From positions 95,536,214 to 95,600,213 of the forward strand of contig CM075857.1 of NCBI GenBank assembly GCA_037975125.1: 64,000 nt of DNA, read 5' to 3'. This document shows positions 23,046-33,351 of this stretch, in pieces. Source of the DNA: Latrodectus hesperus. Taxonomy: Eukaryota > Arthropoda > Arachnida > Araneae > Theridiidae. The notes beneath the pieces are model-generated. The model was not told where the DNA came from and did no database searches. It was given only the letters and a program-made list of their open reading frames with translations. The translations under genes were made by a program, and so were the position numbers. Numbering within the stretch: position 1 is the first letter of the stretch; each line of letters starts with the position of its first letter.

Positions 23046-23049
23046 AAGA

Positions 23050-24360
23050 CAAAATATCCACTTTATGATTAGTTTAAATCAGAAGGAACTATTGAAATTT
23101 TAAAAAAATCATTAATTAATAGAATTGTATTTACAGATACAAGTGGCTATTTCATAGATTTAATTATATATTTAATTTTTATTTTCACTTCTCTTTACCA
23201 ACACATAATTTTTTAGAGGAACTGTGACTATATTTTATGTTTATGTTCACATTTTATTTACTATATAATTTACTTTTTAAAAGTAGAAATTCACATGATT
23301 AAATAGAATAATTAGTTTGATTGTATAAATAAAACCTAAAATTACCATTTATTTATTTTTTATTTCTATAATCAGTGTTAATATTTTATAAATTTAGTAA
23401 AGAATCAATTACAGCAAAAAATAATAATAATGATCCTTTTAATTTCCCAGAGACGCTCTACAAGATGAGTTGTTTTGGGTTACTCATATAAAACATTAAA
23501 TACCAATTAATGAATATACACATCCATATGTTTGGTTCTTATAATTAAATTTATCTTTTGATATGGAAATAAGAAATTCGTTCTCAATTACTAATTATAT
23601 CACTGAATGAATATTATTAAAAATGGAAATAGTTTTAGAGCGAGACAGGAATTTTCACCAAGAGAAAAGTTCAAAAAGTTATTATTATCAGGGAACAGCG
23701 CTGTATATATAGTAACGAAACACGATATAAATATTGATTATTCTTTAAACGCGAAATTAAGGCTTATCTCGTTAAAGGCTTATTAAGTTTTAAAGGCAGA
23801 GTTTATTGTAGTAATACAAAAGATATAACAGAATTGAAAGATTTAATACCTGAACATGTTTCGACATGCTTTTGTTGAAAGCCACACACACACGCTCAAA
23901 TGTGTGTGCTCAGTATAATACATTTTCAGAAAAGATTAGATATATTTTAAACCTATTCTTTAGTTATTTAATACAAAAGAATTTTCATGTATCATAACTT
24001 CTCTACGGGTGGTATTTTTTTCAACTTTTTAGAGTATTATACGGTTACAAAATCTCTCATAAATTATTTAAATCTGGTATCATTTGGATTATTAGTTTTC
24101 CTTTCGTGGATACTTTAATATACAGCCTTATGAATAAATTCATCATTTATTTAAATAAAAATTTTATATTCATTCAGGAAGCTTTTTATTGTAAAAATGT
24201 AATGCTACAGTTAATAAAATACATTTCTTATCAGTCGAGATAGCAAAAAAATTTAAGTCATCAGTTTTATCTACTTTTTTATGCTAATATTTCGATTATT
24301 AGCTCTATGAAAATAACTACACTGTCAATAAATTGCAATTATTTTTGTTTCTCCTTGAAG
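23050..24360. other. AT-rich intergenic DNA, nothing recognised
   Basis: No gene-like ORF. A short CACA-rich, palindromic ACACACGCTCAAATGTGTGT patch lies at about 23885-23910. Confidence 0.4.
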
Positions 24361-24369
24361 GCTTTATGT

Positions 24370-24680
24370 TGTTGTTGTTACTAATGACACTTGGACAAGC
24401 CAAGCTCGCTATGCCTTGGCTTTGCGAATTTAAGACAATCGGGAGCGTCTTTCGTTTTAATCAGAGCACCATGAAGGTGAAAGTACGACTTTGCTCTACA
24501 CACATGCTATAGGTACCCGTTTATAAGGTAGGCAATCATTTCCACCTCATTCATACAAGGAAAAGACAAAGACAAGATATATATATAGAGAGAAAATACA
24601 TCCATGCCCGAACCGGGATTCAAACCTAGGATCTCCTTATCCGCAGTCAGGCACGCTGACCACTAGACAAGTTGTGCGGC
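24370..24680 (-). repeat. Composite SINE (family E tail plus family B)
   Basis: Flanked by GCTTTATGT at 24361-24369 and 24681-24689, a 9-bp target duplication. The left part, next to a GTTGTTGTT tail, is family E. The right part is family B, with its tRNA-like head at the right edge (minus strand CTAGTGGTCAGCGTGCCTGA; B-box GGTTTGAATCCC). The two repeat types lie inside one pair of duplications, so they moved as one unit. Confidence 0.8.
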
Positions 24681-24770
24681 GCTTTATGTAGTAAAACAGT
24701 TGTTGAAAATACTTTGATTTCTTAAATGATATAAGAAAGTTATCCTAATCACACGTGAGATTTATTTTTC

Positions 24771-25050
24771 CATCGTCCACCCTGTCTAGTGGTCAGAGTG
24801 CCTGACTGCGGAGAAGGAGGTCCTGGGTTCGAGTCACAATTCGGGTATGGATGTACAGTTTCTCTCTGTCTATCTTGTCTTGTTCTTTCTTTGTATGAAT
24901 GGGCAGTGAATGGTTGCCTACCCTATAAATGGGTACCTATGGCACGTGTGTACTGAGGAATACGGACTCCACACCTAAATATGGTTCAATTGAAAAAGTA
25001 GAGCAGCGCACTTCATAATGCCAGCGTAGCTCACACATGACAACAACAAC
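24771..25050 (+). repeat. tRNA-derived SINE, family B
   Basis: Head with A-box-like TAGTGGTCAGAGTGCC and B-box GGGTTCGAGTC. Body TGGTTGCCTACCCTATAAAT and GGACTCCACACC. Tail GACAACAACAAC. Flanked by ATTTATTTTTC (24760-24770) and ATTTATTTCTC (25051-25061). Opposite in orientation to the copy 90 bp away at 24370-24680. Confidence 0.85.
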
Positions 25051-25061
25051 ATTTATTTCTC

Positions 25062-25735
25062 AACGAAGAAAATTATTTTCAAAGAAATGTTAAAATACAG
25101 TAAAATTTTTAAGTGTAAGCTGAATTGACTCATTTTGATGCAATGTGTTAAAGTTATTTTACATTTGGCTTTCAGTAAACTTTGAATTCAAACTCGATAA
25201 AAAGCATGCTTATTTAGTTCAAATTTTACCAGAGAAAAACGTGTATCTAGATTTTTGAATAACTTGTAATTCTGCACAAAAAAGAAAAATATTAACTTAA
25301 ATCGATGAACACAAGCGGAACATACATTAGATATTTTTGCTTATAACTGAACGAAATGAATTAAAATTTAAGGAATTAAGAAAATTTTCTGATCCAAGTT
25401 TCTGTTCAAACATAGAAACAAAATTTTATTTTTTAACACATTAAAGTTTTAAACTGTTGAATTTTTTAGTGTAAAAAATGTTAACATGAAATATATATTT
25501 TAAAATTTAATCTAGTTATGAGCTAAAAAGACAGTTACTGCAATGAAAATAGAGGTAAAACTTATTTCAGATACATTTTAAATACGGTGTACCGAAATAA
25601 ACAAAAGCATCAAAGAATTTTAAAAATATGACTGAAGTTAATGTGAATGACTGAAATTAAACGTGAAAACATGATGCTATACAAGTTAAATGCATAAACA
25701 TTCCCACCCTAAGAAAATTGAAATATTCTTAAATT
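25062..25735. other. AT-rich intergenic DNA, nothing recognised
   Basis: No ORF or repeat recognised. Confidence 0.4.
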
Positions 25736-25740
25736 TGTAA

Positions 25741-26395
25741 ACTGCTTCTCAAAACATTAACTGCTTATCATTAAAATGAACTGCTTTTTACTAAAATGAG
25801 CTGCTTCTTATTAAAATTAGCTGTTTTTTACTAAAATTGACTCCTTCTTATTAAAATTAGCTGCTTTTTACTAAAATTAACTCCTTAATAAAATTGGCTG
25901 CTTTTTACTAAAATTAACTCCTTATTAAAATTGGCTGCTTTTTACTAAAATTAACTCCTTCTTATTAAAATTAGCTGCTTTTTACTAAAATTAACTCCTT
26001 CTTATTAAAATTAGCTGCTTTTTACTAAAATTAACTCCTTCTTATTAAAACTAGCTGCTTTTTACTAAAATTAACTCCTTCTTATTAAAATTAGCTGCTT
26101 TTTACTAAAATTAATTCCTTCTTATTAAAATTAGCTGCTTTTTACTAAAATTAACTCCTTCTTATTAAAATTAGCTGCTTTTTACTAAAATTAACTCCTT
26201 ATTAAAATTGGCTGCTTTTTACTAAAATTAACTCCGAATTAAAATTGGCTGCTTTTTACTAAAATTAACTCCTTATTAAAATTAGCTGCTTTTTACTAAA
26301 ATTAACTGGTTCTTATTAAAATTAGCTGCTTCTCAAAACTGCTTCTCACAATTAACTGCTTCTCAAAATAAAAAATAATTAACTGCTTTTCAAAA
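25741..26395. repeat. 40-bp minisatellite (dimer of 20-bp units)
   Basis: The unit is TTAGCTGCTTTTTACTAAAA followed by TTAACTCCTTCTTATTAAAA. The two halves are themselves related. About 15 dimer copies; some lack CTT in the second half, and both edges decay to simple AACTGCTTCTCAAAA monomers. Confidence 0.9.
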
Positions 26396-26805
26396 CGATG
26401 AATGGAATCACAAACAATTGTAAATAGCTGAAAAAATCGAATGTAGTTTATAATGCTTGAAATCTCATTTTTAATGTAAAGCTTTTAAATATTGAACTTA
26501 CCATTCTTTTCATTCACGTTCCAAAGCATTTCCGAACACTTATGTACTAGGAAAGAGGAAAACATATTCACTGCGACGAACGAAAGCAAACTTTTTCAAA
26601 ATTTGAAAAAATGGTAAATGTTTTTCTTTTTAAAAATATTATTCATTAAAAATGTAGACAGGAGGAATGCTTTGCACGTTCAGAGGATGACTTTTCAAAC
26701 GACTTTTTTTCTCTTCTTCAGAGAGTGTCAATCAGATTCCAATTTTTTTATTAAAAAAAAAAGATCCACAGGAAAGTTTTGAGAAATAGAATGTTGTATT
26801 ATGTT

Positions 26806-27620
26806 CTTCTTCTTCTTAGAATTGGGTTTGTATGTCATTGGGCATCTCTGCTTTTATCAGCATTTTGTACCATTAACTCCAAACCCAATGTTTCCTAGTT
26901 CCAGTTGCTCGGCCACTTTATTAATAAAGTCCGACAACCCTTTAATGGAGTCTAAGTGTAACTCTCTAGTACGGATGAGGCCTAAAGAAGTTAATCTTGG
27001 TAGGGCAAGAGCCTCGCGTTCGTAAATGATATGCACAGCCGTTTCCTCTTGCGTGTGACATTTCCTGCAGATAGGGTCTTGCTGAAACAGTTCCATCTGG
27101 TTAGAAAGTCAAACATGCGAGGGATAGCTTCCTGACTTTCACCAGAAGAAGATGGTTTGGAGGTCATTTCTACCTCAAGTAAAGAATTCATTGCTGCTCC
27201 TTTACAAGATTGCCTCTGAGTTCTCTTGTCATTTTCAACAAGGTCTATTTCAGAGGCTTCACCTGCAAATGCAGAAAGGCTTGTTACATCTTGTGTCTTT
27301 TCAGCCATAAGATAACAAATAAAAAGCTCAGGTAATATAACAGTCCACCCAGCATTCCCTGAGTTACTGGGCAAGGCAAAAAGCTCTAGAAGTTCGCCAG
27401 GCAACTAGAGGCTCCGTTAAGACACCAATACCGCGGTGCCAATTAGCCCTAGGCACGGATCGCATAACACCAGGGTTTACGGAAGCTGGTTCGTGGCCTC
27501 TGATTCTATATTCAAGGCTATCCTGTCATTCCTACAGGACATTCGGTGATCCACCACCTGCCAACGCGCTTGGTGGCTGCTCAAGCCCCAGAAATGTACA
27601 CGTACTCCCTGGTTCCAGGG
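26806..27620 (-). mobile_element. Internally deleted non-LTR retrotransposon, family X
   Basis: Perfect 12-bp direct repeats TTGTATTATGTT at 26794-26805 and 27621-27632 enclose an 815-bp minus-strand element with an AAG tail at 26806-26817. From the 5' end it has about 200 bp of UTR, then a reading frame (MPGELLELFALPSNS... through MAEKTQDVTSLSAF..., about 100 codons, likely the ORF1 start). At about 27097 it switches to the ORF2 C-terminus (MELFQQDPICRKCHTQEE, 27096-26857) matching 44424-45091. RT, endonuclease and RNase H are missing. The intact duplication implies that the shortened form itself was inserted, or that it was deleted cleanly afterwards. Not a host gene. Confidence 0.85.
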
Positions 27621-27632
27621 TTGTATTATGTT

Positions 27633-28400
27633 AATTTCATAATTGCAAAAGTAACTTTACAAGGAGTTCGAATCTGCGTTAATTATGTTTTTAATTAATT
27701 AAACACTTGGTATTCAAAATTTAAATAACTTTTTTGTAGTTTGCCGGACACCAAAATCTATATACAAATTGCGACCGATTAACAGAGTAAAGTTTTTATT
27801 TATATAAATCATATTGTTACATTAAGTATTCAGATTGAAAATAAGCATGTGATATTTTCATTCAAATTTAAAATTATTAGTTGATAATTTTACGAAGATC
27901 ATAAAATCTATTTTTAAAAAATCTATATCTCGTTTGCAAGTAAAACTGCATATTTTTCGTTTTAAAGAATTGAATGTAACTAAAACACATGTTTCACTTT
28001 GAATTTACAATTGAATGTAAAGTTTCTTTAATTTATACATATAAAATATCAACAAAGATTAATTAATTTTCAGTTTAAAAGAATACATTTAAATAACCTA
28101 AATTAATTTTAAATTTTCCATACAGGTTAAAGTCAAATGATATCAGCACATGATAATAATTCTCTTCTTAATGGAGTATTTTGTGTTAATTTCCTTGGCA
28201 GAATATTGAGCAATTTTCGGAATGAGTTGATATATTAGTTACTCAATTGAACTGTAACTGTACTTATTCGCCAACCATCAATAGCTGTTATTTTTTCAAT
28301 CCAGTAACACGGTGTCAACAATTTCCAAAATTTTTACTTTCAGCGGTGTTGTTACTTCTATATTGCTTGTTAAAGCTTCTTAAGATTACTCTGTAAGTTC
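27633..28400. other. AT-rich intergenic DNA, nothing recognised
   Basis: No ORF or repeat recognised. Confidence 0.4.
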
Positions 28401-28404
28401 ATGA

Positions 28405-29675
28405 TACGAAAACTTAGAATCATCACGATTTCCAAGAAGGATAAATGATTTAAAAGTAAAAGATCATCACGATTTCTAAGAAAAATAAGTGACGAGAAAG
28501 TCAGTGATCATCACGATTTCCAGAATCGATAAATGATATGAAAGCAAGAGATCATCATGAGTTTCCTAGAAGAATAAAGTGACGAGAAAGTCTAGTGATC
28601 ATCACACGATTTCCAAAAAGTATAAAGATATGAAAGTAAGAGACCATCACGATTTCCAAAAGGATAAATGATATGAAAGTAAGAGATCATCATGATTTTT
28701 AAGAAGGATAAATGATTTGAAAGTCAGTGATCATCACGATTTCGAAAAGGATAAATAATATGAAAGCAATAGATCATTATGATTTCAAGAAGAATAAGGG
28801 ACGAGAAAGTCAGTGATCATCCCGATTTTCAAAAAGGATAAATAATATGAAAGTAAGAGATCATCACGATTTCCAAAAAGGATAAATGATATGAAAGTAA
28901 GAAATCATCATGATTTCCAAGAAGGATAAATGATTTGAAAGTCAGTAGATCCTCACATGATTTTCAAGAAGTATAAAGATGATGAAAGTCAGAGATCATC
29001 ACATGATTTCCAAAAAGGATAAATGATATGAAAGTAAGAGATCATCATGATTTCCAAGAAAGATAAATGATATGAAAGTCAGAGATCCTCACTGATTTCC
29101 AAAATGGATAAATGATATGAAAGCAATAGATCATTATGATTTTCAAGAAGAATAAGAGACGAGACAGTCAATGATCATCCCGATATCCAAAAAGGATAAA
29201 TAATATGAAAGTAAGAGATCATCACGATTTCCAAAAAGGATAAATGATATGAAAGTAAGAAATCATCATGATTTCCAAGAAGGATAAATGATTTGAAAGT
29301 CAGTGATCCTCACACGATTTCCAAAAAGTATAAATGATATGAAAGTAAGAGATCATCACATGATTTCCACAAGGATAAATGATATGAAAGTAAGAGATCA
29401 TCATGATTTTCAAGAAAGAATAAATGATTTGAAAGTCAGTAATCCTCACTATTTCCAAAATGGATAAATGATATGAAACGCAAGAGATCATCACGATTTC
29501 CAAGAAGAATAAGATGATGATGAAAGTCAAGTGATCATCCCGATATCCAAAAAGGATAAATAATATAAAAGTAAGAGATCATCACTATTTCCAAAAGGAT
29601 AAATGATATGAAAGTAACAGATCATCATGATTTCCAAAAAGGATAAATGATGCAAAAGTCAGCGATCATCTCGAT
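28405..29675. repeat. 44-bp minisatellite, about 28 copies
   Basis: The unit is GATCATCACGATTTCCAAAA followed by AGGATAAATGATATGAAAGT and AAGA. Variants alternate AAAGTCAGT with AAAGTAAGA, and ATCATCATGA with ATCATCACGA, giving a partial higher-order pattern. No long ORF survives. Confidence 0.93.
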
Positions 29676-29679
29676 TTCC

Positions 29680-30560
29680 AATGAGTTTTACCCATCAAAG
29701 TAAATTAAATTCTTAACTAGATTATTCTTCCTATATTTAGACAGTAAGTACATTGATAGGATTACGATGTTTAATATTTGCTTGAATTGTTGATGTTGAA
29801 TGTATTATGAGTGTTAACATTTGATGTGGGCAATTGTTGGAAAAAATGTTACTTTTCTCCTGTAGTGGTTTCATTTTTGTAAGCTATTATAATTATTGCT
29901 GCAAGCTGTAAGTTTTTACCTGACTTTCTTTCACTATGCATATCATAAATATAATAGTATTTGCTCCAATTGAAACATTTTCTTTTAGAAAATTAAATTA
30001 TGACTGCATACTTAAAATTTCTTAGCCTGATTAATATTGTAGTCTTTTTCATAGATTTGCATGCAATTCATTGCTTACAGCATTCATTGCAATCAATATT
30101 ATTTTGCAAATGAATTTTTATTAAATGTTTTCTTTAGAGACATGTGTGGGGATATTTCATTATTTGATAAAGGTAAAAGGCTTGTTTTTTGTCTACTTTT
30201 ACGTTAACAACTATTTTACAATACATTCTATATATATTTTCATTGTAACCAACGGAATGTCAAAAGTGTCGAGACCAGCTACATTTCCAAGAATTAAAAA
30301 GGCAGAATTTAATTATCATATATTGCATTTAAAAATAATAACTATTATAAATGTCAGAAGTTTTTTCCAGTCATTTAAGTATTGTGAATACTTCTTCTGA
30401 TATTTTACAGTAGAAAAAATTTAAAAGAAACTTACTAAATGCTTCGTAATTTTGATATAGTTATTCAATGTATCAAAATATATTTACATAAGTTATGTAC
30501 ATGTGAAGCAGTATTGCATAAATAACTTCCTTTAATTGTATCGTATGACATTAAAAACAA
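29680..30560. other. AT-rich intergenic DNA, nothing recognised
   Basis: A 91-codon plus-strand ORF at 30125-30400 is AT-driven and featureless. Confidence 0.35.
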
Positions 30561-30565
30561 TATAT

Positions 30566-31423
30566 ACGAGGGTCACTCTGATATTTTTGAGATACAACTA
30601 GGTTTTTAAAGTTATACTAACAAAATTTTAGGTATGTTCAAAGTAGTCTCCTCTTTGCACTTTTGTAGACGAATCAATACACTTTTGTAGACGAATTTTC
30701 CACAGATTAAATGCCTCAAGCCATTCATTTCTTCGAATAGATGAAAAAAATGCAGTTATAGCCACATCAATCTCTTCTTCTGAATGAAAACGACGTCCAC
30801 GTAAGTTCTTTTTAGATTAAAGAATAACCAAAAGTCGCACATAACTAGATCAGGTGAATACGGCGGATGTTCGATCACTTTAAATTTTTTTGGTTAAGAA
30901 ACTCAACTGTTCATCCGGCTGTATGTGAAGATGCATTGTCATGGTGAAGCATTAGTCCCCTAACAATCAGTTCTTGTAGAATTTCTGGAAGACATTTAGT
31001 GGTATACCAGTTTGCTCTTACTGTCTTTTGTCCTTCCAACTTGATGGCTTTGACCCATCCCGTACTTCTGAAGAAAACGATATACATCTCTTTTTTCAGT
31101 GCGCGTTGTTTTTTCACCATTTTCGACGTGGGATCATCTTCAAAGACCCATACTTTGCTTTCTTGACGTGTCGGAACGTCAAGAAACGGTATGTACCTTG
31201 CATCACCTGTTACAATTTTAGAAATAATGCGGTGGCCACCATCATTCAGCATATTATGAGTTTCTTTACTGATTCTGACACGCTCCTCTTTTTGATGCTC
31301 AGTTAGATTATGGGGAACCCAACGGCAAACTACTTTTTTCATATGTAATTCTTCATGAATGATTTTGTGTATGGCTGCGGATCCAATGTTAAGTTCCTTC
31401 TGTATCATTTGATAGGTACAGCG

Positions 31424-31425
<2 letters not shown>
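30566..31425 (-). pseudogene. mariner-family transposase, 5'-truncated
   Basis: Minus-strand translation from 31425: a second helix-turn-helix (YQMIQKELNIGSAAIHKII), the linker motif WVPHNLTEHQKEERV (mariner WVPHxL), a VTGDARYIPF catalytic region in which the family aspartate/glutamate context is altered, and LHHDNASSHTAG (second catalytic Asp). A degraded tail follows below 30911 with HPPYSPDL and CDFWLFFNLK (family YSPDL...CDF). The 3' terminal inverted repeat is at 30566 (ACGAGGGTCACTCTGATA). The first helix-turn-helix and the 5' end are missing: the coding sequence ends exactly at the TA array starting at 31426. Several stops make it inactive. Confidence 0.85.

Positions 31426-31500
<75 letters not shown>
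31426..31500. repeat. (AT)n microsatellite abutting mariner
   Basis: About 37 AT units directly joined to the broken transposase reading frame. Confidence 0.96.
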
Positions 31501-31506
<6 letters not shown>

Positions 31507-31684
31507 GGCATTAAAATGTTTTTTGAGGGATTTGTTATTATTCAATATTTTTACATAAAAATTGTTAATTGAAAATTCTTAGATGAATGAATGCTTGCAT
31601 TTTATTTCTTTCAACATTTAGCAGTTAACACAAAAAGTCTATAGATTAAGAAAATCACTTTTGTGTTCTTATAAATTTGATGCT

Positions 31685-32115
31685 AATATTGTTGTTGTTG
31701 CTTATCTTATCTGGTTAGTTAATAGGCGAAACCAGATCCATAAAACCGAAAACTGGTAAAAAGTCCATAGCAAGAAGAGGACTTCAAAACAAATCCTTTT
31801 TTGATAAAGGAGAATGTTGTTTTTTTGCACCAGCATGCTTCCCAGTACCTATATCCCTGAGGTAGACGCTGTCAGTTAGATAGAAGCCACCAGGAATCTT
31901 TATGATTTTGAATCAAAAAGCAAGAAGAAGACCCTAATACTTGTCCTGCACACCCAAGAGGTATCATTCTACTTGGAGGACATTGTGACCACGACCCATA
32001 TAACGTGTCCCAGCTATCTTCAGCAAACGCAACGGATCTTTACTTAAGCTGGAATTTGAAGTCACTACCTTCCGATGATGAGATCAACGATCTAATCAAC
32101 CAGATTACCATTTAC
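31685..32115 (-). repeat. SINE family A, inverted copy
   Basis: It begins with TTGTTGTTGTTGC (CAA-type tail on the minus strand). The body includes CACCAGCATGCTTCCCAGTA and AGAGGTATCATTCTACTTGG, and it ends in a tRNA-like head. It matches 40140-40440 closely along its length, with an extra insertion near 31735-31830. Confidence 0.75.
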
Positions 32116-32116
32116 C

Positions 32117-32493
32117 CCCTCAAGTCCCACAGGCTCCTCATAGTGTGCGCTAGCAGCCTAGAGCTCTAGTTGCCGGCGAGGGGGTGTTCTTGGGCGGAGT
32201 GGGCGAAGTACGTCGGAAGTGTATTCTCCTAGCAGGGTCACCCAAGGCGTGAAGGCCACTCCAATATGCTCAGCTAACGCCTGGGGCAATGGAGCTAAGT
32301 TGGTCCTAATCCTATTTTTAGGTGCTCTGGTCAAACGACTAACAGAGGCTGCAATTCTTCCCCATCCACGAACATATCCTTGAGTGCCTACGGCTCTCCA
32401 GGCAGGACTTGCTTGAAGACCCTCTTCTGGTTTTGGATTATTGTAGAGTGTACAACGTTATGCACTTGGTCTAGCGCTGCTGGCCTTTGGGAA
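32117..32493 (+). mobile_element. Internally deleted non-LTR element, family Y
   Basis: The 5' part (32117-32340) shares AGTACGTCGGAAG, TTCTCCT and GGGTCACCC with the 5' part of the minus-strand copy at 38850-39335. At about 32370-32460 it changes to the C-terminal coding end, DPLLVLDYCRVYNVMHLV and stop, followed by a short UTR and a CAACAACAAC tail. RT and RNase H are missing. It appears inserted in or beside the tRNA-like head of the family A SINE, but its target duplication is too short to call. Confidence 0.65.
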
Positions 32494-32599
32494 CATGCAA
32501 CAACAACCATGGCCGCAATAAAGGGGAATGTCAGTCTCTTAACGTCAGGAGATATGAAACACCCAAAGACAGAGGACCGATATATCGCTCCTATTTTAT

Positions 32600-32715
32600 T
32601 TACTTTTTTTAACTCGACACTATGGAATGGCCTTCACGTCGATGGTGACGCTGCCTGTAAAAAAACTTACGACGTATTTCTCGGATTCCTCCCAGTGCCA
32701 CCCTCTCGTTAAATG
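32600..32715 (-). mobile_element. Family Y 5'-end fragment
   Basis: GAATGGCCTTCACGTCG...GTGACGCTGCC...TTACGACGTATTTC matches the 5'-end segment at 39190-39300 (GAACGGCCTTCACGCCG...), read in the same plus-strand direction, so the element is on the minus strand. The 110-codon ORF at 32380-32712 simply runs through two element pieces. Confidence 0.55.
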
Positions 32716-33174
32716 AGGTAACCAGCAAGACTGGAGAATGGATTCGATGCTAATTATGACTTTGACTAAAATCGTGTCATTTGTTGACATTTAAAATTGA
32801 GAAACTAAAGCACTGGCAATTCAATAGTCATGTCCAAAATATGAATACTAGTCTTATTTATATATACATTAGAAATTACACCCTTTTAACAAGATCTCTA
32901 TTGTTCGAATGGGGTCTAAATTTAGTTATTTTTTTTTGTTTATTATTTTTATTTTGATATAACTTTCTATAAAATGTGAAACATAATTTTTATTCGGTTT
33001 GTATTTAATAATCTATTATCATCAACAAAAGTTATAAAATGTGACTAAAATTTCACCATACATTTTAAAAAAAATTTATTATAATCTTTTATAATTTAAA
33101 AAAATTATTATTTTATAATTTATAAAAATTATATATTTTAAATAAATAATATTATATTAGAAAATATATATATT

Positions 33175-33339
33175 CAATAGCAAGAAAAAGGGGAGACCCA
33201 GAGAAACATGGATTGATAATGTGGAAAAGGACCTGGAGACCATGAAGATAAAGAATTGGAAAAATATGGCTCTGAAAAAGTGGAAGGAGGTTGTATTGGA
33301 GGCTAAGGCCTGCATAGGGCTGTAACGCCAGTTAAGAAG
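33175..33339 (+). mobile_element. Severely 5'-truncated RTE/CR1-like LINE 3' end
   Basis: It encodes KKKGRPRETWIDNVEKDLE... and WKEVVLEAKACIGL, then a stop: the familiar C-terminal tail (GRPRxxWxDxVxxDL) of endonuclease/RT LINEs. It is flanked by a perfect 12-bp direct repeat, AATATATATATT (33163-33174 and 33340-33351). The 165-bp copy has no frame damage, suggesting recent insertion. Confidence 0.8.
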
Positions 33340-33351
33340 AATATATATATT

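Noticed and set aside
26991..27404. 137-codon ORF that looks like a host protein
   Set aside because: It lies inside a retroelement bounded by a 12-bp target duplication; it is the element's ORF1-like start.
28405..29675. CRISPR-like array
   Set aside because: Units are contiguous 44-bp tandem copies with no unique spacers, in animal DNA.
32380..32712. 110-codon plus-strand ORF
   Set aside because: It crosses the end of one family Y element, its tail and a fragment of another.
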